Translations under genes and position numbers: made by a program | Source: Cellulomonas sp. PhB143 | Lineage (GTDB): Bacteria > Actinomycetota > Actinomycetes > Actinomycetales > Cellulomonadaceae | Direction: 5' to 3' | Assembly (NCBI RefSeq): GCF_003752595.1 | Contig: NZ_RKIJ01000009.1 | Coordinates: 530,015-594,014 of the forward strand | Length of the DNA stretch: 64,000 nt | The notes under the pieces: model-generated | The model's input: only the letters and a program-made list of their open reading frames with translations | Database searches by the model: none | What the model was told of the DNA's origin: nothing | Part shown: piece by piece, positions 24,414-32,876 of the stretch | Layout: every line of letters begins with the position of its first letter | Position numbering within the stretch: position 1 is the first letter of the stretch

Positions 24414-25784
24414 GTGCTCCCCCGCCGTCGCGCCGCGCTCGCCGCCGCCCTCGCGCTCGCCGGCACCGCGGCCCTCGCCGGCTGCGGGGAGGGTCCCGGT
24501 GACGCCTCCGGCGCCCCGGCGGCGCTCGTCGACCGCGCCGAGGAGATCACCGCCGACCTGACGGACGAGGTCCCGGGGATCGACGGCGTGGAGGTCACCT
24601 ACCGCGGGCCGAGCGAGGCGTCCGCCGGCCGGCGCGCGACCTGGTGGATCGACGTCGGCCCCGCCCTCGACGGCGACGAGGCCACGGCGGCGCAGAAGCT
24701 GCTCGCGCGGGAGGCCGACGGCCTCGCCTGGGACGCCTGGTACCAGGACGGGCCGCGCACCGGCGACCTGCCCGCGCGCCGCTCGGTCCACGCGCCGCCC
24801 GGCCTGATCGCCGCCGACGCGTTCGCCATCGCCCACTCCCCCGGGGTCGTCGAGGCGACGATCGACGGGGCACGCAGCAGCGTGCGGACCACCTTCGGCC
24901 ACGACCTGGTCAGGGTGGCGCAGGCCGTCCGGGAGGGCGGGACCCCGCTGGCCCGGCTCGCCGCGGCCCAGGACACGGTCGCGACCGGCGACGGCGGGCC
25001 GCCCGCGACCGAGGCGATGCAGATGCTCGCCGACCTGCGCGACGCGCCCGGGTTCGTCGGCGTCGCCTACGACGACCGCACGCTCGCCGGGTCCGGCGCA
25101 CGGTCCGGGGCGGGGCGCGTCGAGGTCGTCGTGGCCGACCGCGACGCGGCCCGGGCGGTCGCCGGAACGCTCGACGCCGGGGGCTGGGCCGAGGCCTCGC
25201 ACCCGATCGCCTACACCGTGCGCGTCGGCGCGACACCACCGGCGCAGGCCGCGCGCGCGGCGGGCGGCGACCTGACCGGCTGGGTGTCGCGGCGCGACCC
25301 AGACGGCGGCACGCCCGCGGCCGACACCGACGCGAGCGAGCCCTGCGGCACGTTCACCGGGAAGGCCCTCGGGCAGGACGCCGCGTCCGGGCGCCGCTGG
25401 ATCACCCTCGCCCTGACGAACGGCGGCACCGCGACCTGCACCCTCGACGGCGCGCCGGAGCTCACGTTCGGCACGCTGAGCGGCGGCACGGCCGACGTGG
25501 GCGTCACGCACGAGGCCGTGCACCTGAGCGAGGCGGGCCGGGCGACCGGGCCCGTCGCCGTCGCGCCCGGGGCCACCGCCCGCGTCGAGCTGTCCTGGCG
25601 CGGCGGGTCGACCGCGCTCGACCCCGACGTCACCACGCGGATCGGCGTGCGTGTCGCCGCCGGGACGCCGGACGTCGAGGTCTCGCTCGCGGACCAGGCG
25701 GCCGCGGGTGCGCCCACCTCGCTCGACCTGCTCGACGGCGGGAGCGTGGACGTCGGCGCCTGGTACGCGCCCGCCGCACCCTAG
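24414..25784 (+). CDS. DUF4232-containing lipoprotein
   Basis: 456 aa. The N-terminus has three Arg, a hydrophobic core and the lipobox L21-A22-G23-C24, so the mature protein is lipid-anchored at Cys24. Residues about 40-320 form a domain I do not recognise, with a possible internal repeat of the pattern 'Y-x-G-P ... W-x-D-x-G'. Residues about 325-445 match DUF4232, with two Cys (EPCGTF, TATCTLDG) that may form a disulfide, followed by VAPGATARVELSW. DUF4232 is common in actinobacterial secreted proteins and has no known activity. It shares a divergent promoter region with the GntR gene. Confidence 0.82.
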   Translation: MLPRRRAALAAALALAGTAALAGCGEGPGDASGAPAALVDRAEEITADLTDEVPGIDGVEVTYRGPSEASAGRRATWWIDVGPALDGDEATAAQKLLAREADGLAWDAWYQDGPRTGDLPARRSVHAPPGLIAADAFAIAHSPGVVEATIDGARSSVRTTFGHDLVRVAQAVREGGTPLARLAAAQDTVATGDGGPPATEAMQMLADLRDAPGFVGVAYDDRTLAGSGARSGAGRVEVVVADRDAARAVAGTLDAGGWAEASHPIAYTVRVGATPPAQAARAAGGDLTGWVSRRDPDGGTPAADTDASEPCGTFTGKALGQDAASGRRWITLALTNGGTATCTLDGAPELTFGTLSGGTADVGVTHEAVHLSEAGRATGPVAVAPGATARVELSWRGGSTALDPDVTTRIGVRVAAGTPDVEVSLADQAAAGAPTSLDLLDGGSVDVGAWYAPAAP

Positions 25785-25785
25785 G

Positions 25786-25872
25786 CCCGCCGAGCACGGC
25801 ATTGCCGCCGCATCGGCGACCCTGACCCGGCGGAGACGCCGTGCTCGGCGGGCGGCAACCCCGTGCTCGGCG
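25786..25872. terminator. Intergenic palindrome, GAGCACGGGGTTGCCG family, copy 1
   Basis: Arms 25786-25800 and 25838-25852 pair exactly (CCCGCCGAGCACGGC). A further arm at 25851-25872 can pair with 25791-25809 instead, with two mismatches, so two hairpins compete. It follows the lipoprotein stop by 1 nt. Related copies lie at 35451 and 41668. Confidence 0.75.
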
Positions 25873-25911
25873 CGATGCGTTCTCGGGGGGGCGGCTGTCA
25901 GGGGCGTGCGG

Positions 25912-25917
25912 TAGGCA
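25912..25917 (+). promoter_or_regulatory. Variant -10 box TAGGCA of the SDR gene
   Basis: TAGGCA, 6 nt before ATG 25924. The last base departs from the TANNNT rule. Confidence 0.3.
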
Positions 25918-25923
25918 TGCCCC

Positions 25924-26637
25924 ATGGAGATCTCCGTGATCGGTGCCACCGGGACGCTCGGTCGCCCCGTCGTGCGCCTCGCCCGCGAGCGCGGGCACAC
26001 CGTCCGCGAGCTCGGCCGCTCGTCGCCCACCTACCCCGTCGATCTCGCGACAGGTGCGGGGCTCGCCGAGGCGCTCGCGGGGTGCGACGTCGTCGTCGAC
26101 GTGTCCCAGGGTCCCCGCGAGACCCTCGTGGACGGGACCCGCAACCTCCTGGCCGCGACCGCCGAGGCCGGCACGCCCGTCGTCGGCGTCTCGATCGTCG
26201 GCTGCCGCGAGGGCGGGCTGCGCTACTACGGGATCAAGGCCGAGCAGGAGGAGCTCCTGCTCGCCTGCCCCCGCGCGCGGGTCGTCGCCGCCACCCAGTT
26301 CCACCAGCTGCTCGACGGGCTCCTCGGCTCCGCCGCGCGGTACGGGTTCGGGCTGCGCAGCGGCGCGCCGTTCCAGCCCGTGCTGCCCGACGACGTGGCC
26401 GCGGTCCTGGTCGACGTCGCCGACGGGACGCGCGCGGGCCGGGTGACGACCGTCGTCGGGCCCCGGAAGGTGACGCTCACCGACCTCTCGCGCCACCGTG
26501 CCCGCGTCACCGGGCACGGCCGCGTCCCGCTGCCGCTCCCCGCCCCGCGGCCCATCCGCAGCGGGTCGCTGACCAGCGACGCCGCCGACGTCATCGGCAC
26601 GACCACGTGGGAGCAGTGGCTGCGCGCGGGGCGCTGA
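25924..26637 (+). CDS. NAD(P)H-binding atypical SDR (NmrA-like)
   Basis: 237 aa. The N-terminal IGATGTLGRPVVRLARERGH is the GxxGxxG nucleotide-binding motif of atypical SDRs. CDVVVDVSQGPRETLVDGTRNLLAA and VVGVSIVGCREGGLRYYGIKAEQEELLL follow; the Y-x-x-K is placed as a catalytic or structural pair. Proteins of this size act as NAD(P)H sensors or quinone reductases. The substrate is unknown. It is transcribed with the glutamate-synthase-like gene 73 nt downstream, possibly as an operon. Confidence 0.82.
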   Translation: MEISVIGATGTLGRPVVRLARERGHTVRELGRSSPTYPVDLATGAGLAEALAGCDVVVDVSQGPRETLVDGTRNLLAATAEAGTPVVGVSIVGCREGGLRYYGIKAEQEELLLACPRARVVAATQFHQLLDGLLGSAARYGFGLRSGAPFQPVLPDDVAAVLVDVADGTRAGRVTTVVGPRKVTLTDLSRHRARVTGHGRVPLPLPAPRPIRSGSLTSDAADVIGTTTWEQWLRAGR

Positions 26638-26710
26638 CCGGCGAGTCGCCCGCGGGCGCGGCAGACTCCGGAACGGCATCAGGACATACCGAGGAGCACG
26701 GAGGCAGCAC

Positions 26711-28255
26711 ATGGCGGGCGCGAGATCGTGGACGGCGGGGATCGGCACGGCGGTCGGGGCCGGGGTGGCGGGCCTCGCAGCATGGGACCTGCTCCAGCGC
26801 AAGCACACGATCTTGCGGCGCTACCCCGTCGTCGGGCACCTGCGCTACCTGCTCGAGGACGTCCGCCCCGAGCTGCAGCAGTACTTCATCGAGCGCGACT
26901 GGGACGGGCGGCCCTTCGACCGCGACACCCGCGCGCTGATCTACGAGCGCGCGAAGGGCGTCAACGAGGAGAAGCCGTACGGCACGGAGCTCGACGTCGA
27001 CCGCGTCGGGCACGAGCACCTCGTGCACACGACCGCGCCGCTCGAGGCGCCCGACGAGCCCGCCCGCGTCACGGTCGGCGGCCCGGACTGCGCCCGCCCG
27101 TACTCGATGGCGCTGCTGAACGTCTCGGCGATGAGCTTCGGGTCCCTGTCCGCGAACGCGGTCCGGGCGCTGAACAAGGGCGCCCGGATGGGCGGGTTCG
27201 CGCACGACACCGGCGAGGGCGGCCTGTCCCCGTACCACCTCGAGCACGGCGGGGACATAGTCTGGGAGCTCGGCACCGGCTACTTCGGGGCGCGGACGAA
27301 GGACGGCGACTTCGACGCGGACACCTTCCGCGACACCGCGGCGAAGGACCAGATCAAGACGGTCTCGCTCAAGCTGAGCCAGGGCGCGAAGCCCGGCGTC
27401 GGCGGCGTGCTGCCCGCGGCCAAGGTCACCGCCGAGATCGCCCGCACGCGCGGCGTCCCGCAGGGCGAGAAGTGCGTGAGCCCGCCCGGGCACAAGGTCT
27501 TCTCCACGCCGACCGGGCTGATCGAGTTCGTCGCGCGGATGCGCGACCTCGCCGGCGGCAAGCCCGCGGGCTTCAAGCTGTGCGTCGGCTCGCGCGTCGA
27601 CGTGCTCGCGATCTGCAAGGCGATGATCGAGGTCGGCACCGCACCCGACTTCATCATCGTCGACGGCTCCGAGGGCGGGACCGGCGCGGCGCCGCTGGAG
27701 TTCGAGGACCACGTGGGCACGTCCCTGACCGAGGGGCTGATGACCGTGCACAACGCCCTGGTCGGCGCCGGCCTGCGCGACCGCGTGCGGATCGGCGCGA
27801 GCGGCAAGGTCGCGGGCGCGAGCGACCTGGTCAAGCGCCTCGTCCAGGGCGCCGACTACACCAACTCCGCCCGGGCGATGATGATGGCGGCGGGCTGCAT
27901 CCAGGCCCAGCGCTGCCACACCGACAGGTGCCCGAGCGGCGTCACCACGCAGAACCCGCGGCGCGCGCGGGCGCTCGACGTCGGCGACAAGTCCGAGCGC
28001 GTCTACCGCTACCAGAAGGCCACGGTCGACGAGGCGATGCGCCTCATGGCCGCGATGGGCGTGCGCGACCCCGCCGAGCTGACCCCCGCGCAGCTGCGGC
28101 GCAAGGAGTCGGCCACGCAGACGCGCTCCTACGCCGAGCTCTACGAGTGGCTCTCCCCCGGCGAGCTCCTCGACCAGCCGCCCGCGACCTGGGCCGCCGA
28201 CTGGGCGATCGCGTCGCCCGACCGGTTCGGGCCCGTCGCCGCCGCCCTGCGCTGA
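26711..28255 (+). CDS. FMN-binding glutamate synthase-like protein
   Basis: 514 aa. It is homologous to the central and FMN-binding part of glutamate synthase, without the glutaminase domain and without C-terminal GltB repeats. It starts with a hydrophobic segment (about 8-27), so it is likely membrane-attached. Key segments are LLNVSAMSFGSLSANAVRALNKGA, DTGEGGLSPYHL, QIKTVSLKLSQGAKPGVGGVLP, IIVDGSEGGTGAAPLEFEDHVG and a Cys cluster (AAGCIQAQRCHTDRCPSGVTTQNP) at the 3Fe-4S position. Such stand-alone proteins are widespread, but their reaction is unproved. GGAGGCAG precedes ATG 26711. Confidence 0.85.
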   Translation: MAGARSWTAGIGTAVGAGVAGLAAWDLLQRKHTILRRYPVVGHLRYLLEDVRPELQQYFIERDWDGRPFDRDTRALIYERAKGVNEEKPYGTELDVDRVGHEHLVHTTAPLEAPDEPARVTVGGPDCARPYSMALLNVSAMSFGSLSANAVRALNKGARMGGFAHDTGEGGLSPYHLEHGGDIVWELGTGYFGARTKDGDFDADTFRDTAAKDQIKTVSLKLSQGAKPGVGGVLPAAKVTAEIARTRGVPQGEKCVSPPGHKVFSTPTGLIEFVARMRDLAGGKPAGFKLCVGSRVDVLAICKAMIEVGTAPDFIIVDGSEGGTGAAPLEFEDHVGTSLTEGLMTVHNALVGAGLRDRVRIGASGKVAGASDLVKRLVQGADYTNSARAMMMAAGCIQAQRCHTDRCPSGVTTQNPRRARALDVGDKSERVYRYQKATVDEAMRLMAAMGVRDPAELTPAQLRRKESATQTRSYAELYEWLSPGELLDQPPATWAADWAIASPDRFGPVAAALR

Positions 28256-28286
28256 GGCCGGTCCACCCACCGCCGTCGCGCACCAC

Positions 28287-28356
28287 CCACCGCCGAGCGC
28301 GTCATCTGTCGGCCGAAACGGCCCGGAGGGCCGACTGATGACGCGTTCGGCGGTGG
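28287..28356. repeat. Intergenic palindromic repeat, copy 1 of a 65-bp pair
   Basis: Arms 28287-28314 and 28329-28356 (28 nt each, two mismatches) lie between convergent genes. The reverse complement of this element matches 29904-29970 at all but three of 65 positions. It can act as a bidirectional terminator. Confidence 0.85.
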
Positions 28357-28378
28357 GGATGGGACTTCCGGCACGCGA

Positions 28379-29026
28379 TCAGCCGACGACGGTCGTGACC
28401 AGACGGGTCACCGTCGGTCGTCGGGGGCTCGAGCCGAAGCCGAAGCGCACCGGCGGGTCGACGTCGCGCAGCGCTCCCAGGTCGTCGCCGTCCCAGCGCG
28501 CGGACACCTGCAGGACCGCGTGCACATCGGTCGCGCCGTACGACTCCGTGCGCCCGGACCCCGCGCTCCCCCGGGTCCGCACCCCGCGCAGCACCATCCG
28601 CGCGACCGGGTCGGTGCACCGCGCGAACGTCGGCGAGGCCGCGAGCGCCGGCGGGACGAGGCGCAGGAGCCTGCCGAGCGCCGTCCGACCTCCCGTGCGC
28701 ACCTCCGCCTCCAGCGGCCCCGCGCGCACGAGGAGGCGACCGGGATGCACGAGCCGCGAGACGTCGTCGGCCACCCGCCCCCGTCCGGCGGTGGCGGGGA
28801 CGACACGCACGCCGGTCTCGACGACCTCGTCGAACACGTACGTGCCCGCGACGAATCCGGCAACGTGCGGCGGGGCGAGCAGGACCCGGTGGCCGTCGGG
28901 GCGCTCGACCATCACGTCGGCGAAGGCCCCGAACGGCGACGACGCCCAGCGGCCGACGACGACCCGCGTCCCGGACACCGTCCCGAACGCGAGGATCTCG
29001 CCGTCGAACCTGCGGGTCTGCGCCAT
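28379..29026 (-). CDS. Hypothetical protein, 215 aa
   Basis: Not recognised. No signal peptide or transmembrane segment is visible. The first half is beta-rich with repeated Val/Gly strands (GTRVVVGRWASSPFGAFADVMVERPDGHRVLLAP, shown only in part elsewhere). The phrase PHVAGFVAGTYVFDEV and the segment SYGATDVHAVLQVSARWDGDDLGAL are the most distinctive. Similar-length actinobacterial proteins are annotated only as hypothetical. The start ATG 29026 is supported by a CAGACT box 7 nt upstream. Confidence 0.7.
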   Translation of the reverse strand: MAQTRRFDGEILAFGTVSGTRVVVGRWASSPFGAFADVMVERPDGHRVLLAPPHVAGFVAGTYVFDEVVETGVRVVPATAGRGRVADDVSRLVHPGRLLVRAGPLEAEVRTGGRTALGRLLRLVPPALAASPTFARCTDPVARMVLRGVRTRGSAGSGRTESYGATDVHAVLQVSARWDGDDLGALRDVDPPVRFGFGSSPRRPTVTRLVTTVVG

Positions 29027-29033
29027 GCGCCGG

Positions 29034-29039
29034 AGTCTG
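29034..29039 (-). promoter_or_regulatory. -10-like box CAGACT of the 215-aa protein gene
   Basis: Minus-strand CAGACT, 7 nt before ATG 29026; C replaces the first T. Confidence 0.4.
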
Positions 29040-29080
29040 CCCCACCGGCGCGGGGCAGGCTCGCCCGGCCGCCGGGCACC

Positions 29081-29842
29081 TCAGCCGGTAAGCGTCGCGA
29101 CGGCGAACACCCGGCGGAACTCGAGCACGGTCCCGTACGCCTCGGGCGGGTACGCGGTCGCGAGCCGCCGGCGCAGCTCCTCCTGGAAGGGCGGCCGCAG
29201 GTCCGCCGGCAACGCGTCCAGCACCGGCCGTGCGCCCGTCCCGACCAGCCACCGGTAGACGGCGTCGTCACCGGCGAGGACGTGCAGGTACGTCGTCTCC
29301 CAGGCGTCGACGCGGCGCCCGGGGCCGGCGAGCGCCTCGAGGTACTCGACCGGGTCATGGTCGCGCGGGCGAGGCTCGGGAGCGGACGTCGCGTACGGCT
29401 CCTCGTCCGCGAGCGCGCGCAGCGTCCGGTGGCTGGGCGCATCGTGGTTGCCCGGCACCTGGAGCGCGAGCGTCCCGCCCGGGGCGAGCGCGTCGAGGAA
29501 CCCGGGAAGCAGGTCGAGGTGCCCGGGGACCCACTGGAGCGCGGCGTTGGTGACGATCAGGTCGGGGCGGCCGGGGACCGGCGTCGTGCGCAGGTCCCCC
29601 TGCACGTAGGTGCCCGAGGGGTCCGTCGCGCGGGCCGCGGCGATCATCTCCGGCGAGGAGTCGATGCCGGTGAGGGCGACGCCGGGCCACCGCTCGCGCA
29701 CCGGCGCTGCGAGGTTGCCGGCGCCGCAGCCGAGGTCCACGACGGCGCGCGGGTTCCCCGGGACGCGGGCGAGGAGGTCGAGGAACGGGCGCGAACGTTC
29801 GGCGTCGAACTGCAGGTAGGTGGTCGGGTCCCAGCTCGGCAC
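29081..29842 (-). CDS. tam: Trans-aconitate 2-methyltransferase
   Basis: 253 aa. SAM-dependent enzyme that methylates trans-aconitate, a spontaneous by-product of the TCA cycle. It starts VPSWDPTTYLQFDAERSRP, then has the SAM-binding VVDLGCGAGNLAAPVRERWP, ALTGIDSSPEMI, and LIVTNAALQWVPGHLDLL, which closely follows E. coli Tam. GTG 29842 is chosen over ATG 29881 because GAAGGAG lies about 8 nt ahead and family proteins begin here. A palindromic repeat lies upstream. Confidence 0.87.
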   Translation of the reverse strand: MPSWDPTTYLQFDAERSRPFLDLLARVPGNPRAVVDLGCGAGNLAAPVRERWPGVALTGIDSSPEMIAAARATDPSGTYVQGDLRTTPVPGRPDLIVTNAALQWVPGHLDLLPGFLDALAPGGTLALQVPGNHDAPSHRTLRALADEEPYATSAPEPRPRDHDPVEYLEALAGPGRRVDAWETTYLHVLAGDDAVYRWLVGTGARPVLDALPADLRPPFQEELRRRLATAYPPEAYGTVLEFRRVFAVATLTG

Positions 29843-29903
29843 GGCGTGCTCCTTCACTGTTGTCAGCTCTCTCGATGTCACCCAGGTGCCGATCGGCGTC
29901 CGG

Positions 29904-29970
29904 CCGAACGCGCCATCAGTCGGTCCTCCGGGCCGTTTCGGCCGACAGATGGCGCGCTCGGCGGTGGTGC
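29904..29970. repeat. Intergenic palindromic repeat, copy 2 (inverted)
   Basis: Arms 29904-29923 and 29942-29961 form the hairpin core. It is nearly identical, in opposite orientation, to 28287-28356. One pair of differences keeps base pairing (T-A to C-G). It follows the 3' end of the next minus-strand gene, as a terminator would. Confidence 0.85.
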
Positions 29971-29998
29971 ATGTGCGTGCGGTGCCCGACGCCGTCGC

Positions 29999-30790
29999 TC
30001 ACCCGGGCTTGCGGGCCTCCACCAGGTGACGGGTGGAGTGGGCGACGAACGGGCCGTCGGCCTCGATCCGGGAGTGCAGCTCGCGCAGGCGCGCCTCGTG
30101 GGCCTCGACGGTGAAGCCCGGGACCATCCACACCACCTTGCGCAGGAAGTGGACGACGGCGCCGACGTCGAGGAACTCGATGCGCAGCCGCGCCGTGCGC
30201 AGGTCGACGATCTCGAGGCCGGCCGCGCAGGCCGCCGCCGCCTCGTCGTCGGGGTGGCGGCCGCGGCGGGCCTCGGGCTGCGGGCCGAGGAAGTGCTCGA
30301 CGAGCTCGAACACGCTCGCCGGTCCGACGTGCTGGGCCAGGTACGTGCCGCCGGGCCGGAGCACGCGGTGGATCTCCGCCCACCACGGCACGACGGGATG
30401 GCGGCTCGTCACGAGGTCGAACGCGTCGTCGCCGAACGGCAGCGGCGGCTCGTCGTGGTCCGCGACGACCGCGACGCCCCGCGGGTGCAGGCGCGCGGTC
30501 GCCTCCGCGACGTTCGGCGGCCAGGACTCCGTGGCGGCCATGAGGCGCGGCAGCCGCTCCGCCGCCGCGAGCACCTCGCCGCCGCCCGTCTGCAGGTCCA
30601 GCGCGGCGCCGACGCCCGGGTCGCCGAGGCGCGCGGCCATGAGACGCGCATAGCCCCACGGGGGGCGCTCCTCCGTCGCGCGGCCCTCGAACCACGAGAA
30701 GTCCCAGCCCTCGGTCGGGGCAGCCACCGCCTCGGCGACCAGCGCGTCGAACGAGCGTCGCGGCGGGCGGGGAGCTGCGTCGTCGGGCAT
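29999..30790 (-). CDS. SAM-dependent methyltransferase
   Basis: 263 aa. Class I fold: GAALDLQTGGGEVLAAAERLP is a divergent motif I, in which the usual G-x-G-x-G is Q-T-G-G-G. AFDLVTSRHPVVPWWAEIHRVLRPGGTYLAQHVGP follows as motifs II-III. The N-terminal WDFSWFEGRATEERPPWGYARLM is characteristic of a bacterial methyltransferase group annotated as type 11. The substrate is not known. ATG 30790 has GAGGAT upstream. Confidence 0.8.
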   Translation of the reverse strand: MPDDAAPRPPRRSFDALVAEAVAAPTEGWDFSWFEGRATEERPPWGYARLMAARLGDPGVGAALDLQTGGGEVLAAAERLPRLMAATESWPPNVAEATARLHPRGVAVVADHDEPPLPFGDDAFDLVTSRHPVVPWWAEIHRVLRPGGTYLAQHVGPASVFELVEHFLGPQPEARRGRHPDDEAAAACAAGLEIVDLRTARLRIEFLDVGAVVHFLRKVVWMVPGFTVEAHEARLRELHSRIEADGPFVAHSTRHLVEARKPG

Positions 30791-30995
30791 GCCGCCATCC
30801 TCGCGCGCCCCGTCCCGCCGCCGCACACGAATTCGATGCCGGCGCGCGAGCTCGATGCCGCCGGGGTCGAACTCGCGCCGCAGGATCGACCCCGCGGACC
30901 GTGACCCTCGCAGACCGTGACGGACGCGTAACAATCGCCGCCTATCGTGGTCGGCAGCGATCCGACCAGCGAGCAGAGCCCGAGGACCACCCCGC

Positions 30996-32072
30996 ATGAG
31001 CCAGACCGTCACGACCGCAGAGCGCAGCACCGCAGCCGCGCCGTCCTCCCGACGCTCGCTCGTCGGGATGGTGGCCGCCGTCGCCGCGCTGCACGTGCTC
31101 GGCTGGGGCGTGCTGCTCCTCGTCGTGGTGCCGCAGCACTTCGCGATCGCCTCCGGCGGGGTGTTCACCGCGGCGCTCGGGGTCAGCGCCTACCTGCTCG
31201 GGGTACGCCACGCCGTCGACGCCGACCACATCGCCGTCATCGACAACACGACCCGCAAGCTCGTCGGCGAGGGCCGGCCCGCACAGACGACGGGGCTCTG
31301 GTTCTCGCTCGGGCACTCGTCCGTGGTGCTCGCCGCGGCGGTCGCGATCGCCGCGGGCGCGCGCTGGGTCGTCGACGCCGTGCACGACGGCGACAGCACC
31401 GGCGCGACGACGCTCGGGGTCGTCGGCACCATCGCCGCGGGCGCGTTCCTGCTGTTCCTCACGGTGACGAACGTCGTCACGATCGTCCGGCTCGTGCGCG
31501 CGCAGCGCGCCGTCCGCGCCGGGGACGTGCTCGACGAGGAGGCGCTCGAGCGCCACCTCGCCCGGCGCGGCACCCTCGCGGTGCTCCTCACCCGCCTCGC
31601 CCGGCGGGTGTCGCGGCCCCGTCACCTGTACCCGGTCGGCCTGCTCATGGGGCTCGGCTTCGACACGGCGACGCAGGTCGCGCTCCTGGTGCTCGCCGCC
31701 GGAGCGACGAGCGCGGGCCTGCCCTGGTACGCCCTCGTCGTCCTGCCAGTGCTCTTCGCCGCGGGGATGAGCCTCGTCGACTCCGCCGACGGCGCGCTCA
31801 TGGCCCGCGCCTACCGCTGGGCCCTCGTGACGCCGGAGCGCAAGCTCCGCTACAACCTCGTCGTGACCACGGTCTCGGTCCTGGCGGCCGGGACGATCGG
31901 CGTCGTCGTGCTCGCCGGCCTCGCCGCCCAGACGTGGGGCGTCACCACCGGCCCGGTCGCCGCGGTCGCCGGCATCGACCTCGAGTACGCGGGCCTCGCG
32001 CTCATGGGCCTGCTGCTCGCCGTGTGGGTCGCCGCCCTCGTGTGGTGGCGGGCGGCTCGCCGCCGCGCCTGA
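30996..32072 (+). CDS. Nickel/cobalt permease (NiCoT family)
   Basis: 358 aa, about eight transmembrane helices. The signature RHAVDADHIAVIDN in helix II is the metal-selectivity motif of HoxN/NixA/NhlF. SLGHSSVV, LGFDTATQVALL and GMSLVDSADG complete the family pattern. It imports Ni2+ and/or Co2+ with high affinity. No urease, hydrogenase or cobalamin gene and no metal riboswitch is visible around it. A -10-like TATCGT occurs at 30941, and GAGGAC precedes ATG 30996. Confidence 0.93.
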   Translation: MSQTVTTAERSTAAAPSSRRSLVGMVAAVAALHVLGWGVLLLVVVPQHFAIASGGVFTAALGVSAYLLGVRHAVDADHIAVIDNTTRKLVGEGRPAQTTGLWFSLGHSSVVLAAAVAIAAGARWVVDAVHDGDSTGATTLGVVGTIAAGAFLLFLTVTNVVTIVRLVRAQRAVRAGDVLDEEALERHLARRGTLAVLLTRLARRVSRPRHLYPVGLLMGLGFDTATQVALLVLAAGATSAGLPWYALVVLPVLFAAGMSLVDSADGALMARAYRWALVTPERKLRYNLVVTTVSVLAAGTIGVVVLAGLAAQTWGVTTGPVAAVAGIDLEYAGLALMGLLLAVWVAALVWWRAARRRA

Positions 32073-32099
32073 GCGCGCGCGGGCGCCGGAGCGCGGACG

Positions 32100-32876
32100 T
32101 CAGGCCTGGAGCGTGACGATCGGGTCGCTCGTCGGCTGCTCCGACCCGCCCGCCGGCTCGAGCGTCATCGCCACGACCTCGCCGGCCGCCGCGCTGACGA
32201 GGGCCTGCGAGGAGTCGTCGGACGTGTCGAGCAGGCCCGCCGACGTGATGTCGTCGCCGGCGACGATCCACAGCTGATAGTCCTGGTCGTCGCTCGCCGC
32301 CGGCAGGTCGGACGCCGTGAACAGGACGTCGTCGCCCGAGACCAGCGCGCTCGCCTCGCCGCCGCCGGTCACCTGGCTCGTCACGAGCCGTGCGTCCGGG
32401 TCGGCGAGCATCTGCGCGACCCGGTCCGACTGGGCCTGCAGCTGCGACTGCTCCTGGCGCGCCTGGACGGCGACCGTCGTCGGGATCGCGACGGCGACCA
32501 CGGCCGCGGCCGCGACGGCGACCACGCTCCAGCGGCGACGTCGTCGGGCACGCTCGATCGGGACGACGTCGGCGGGCCGGCCCTGGTCCGCGGCCGGCGC
32601 CGGTGCCTCCGCCGGCACGTCCCCCGTGATCGCGGCGATCGTCGCCGCGCGCAGCCCGGGCGGCGGCTCGGTGTCGACGACGAACGCCCCCACCGTCTCG
32701 CGGAACTCGTCCAGCGCGCGGCGGGCTTCGCCGTCGGCGTCCAGGAGCCGCTCGACCTGGCGCCGCTCGAGGTCGTCGACCGCGTCGAGCGCGTAGGCGG
32801 GCAGGAGGTCCCAGCCTTCGCCCGGGTCGCGCAGGTCGCGGACGTCGCCCCGCCCCCCGGAGGTCCGGTCAGCCAT
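32100..32876 (-). CDS. rskA: Anti-sigma-K factor RskA
   Basis: 258 aa. The N-terminal cytoplasmic domain (about 20-70) contains LLPAYALDAVDDLERRQVERLL, typical of the sigma-binding domain of RskA. A basic stretch then precedes one transmembrane helix (about 116-138). The outer domain ends with DQDYQLWIVAGDDITSAGLL and VAMTLEPAGGSEQPTSDPIVTL, matching the RskA family. It should hold SigK at the membrane until cleaved by regulated proteolysis. It overlaps the sigma gene by 8 nt. Confidence 0.92.
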   Translation of the reverse strand: MADRTSGGRGDVRDLRDPGEGWDLLPAYALDAVDDLERRQVERLLDADGEARRALDEFRETVGAFVVDTEPPPGLRAATIAAITGDVPAEAPAPAADQGRPADVVPIERARRRRRWSVVAVAAAAVVAVAIPTTVAVQARQEQSQLQAQSDRVAQMLADPDARLVTSQVTGGGEASALVSGDDVLFTASDLPAASDDQDYQLWIVAGDDITSAGLLDTSDDSSQALVSAAAGEVVAMTLEPAGGSEQPTSDPIVTLQA

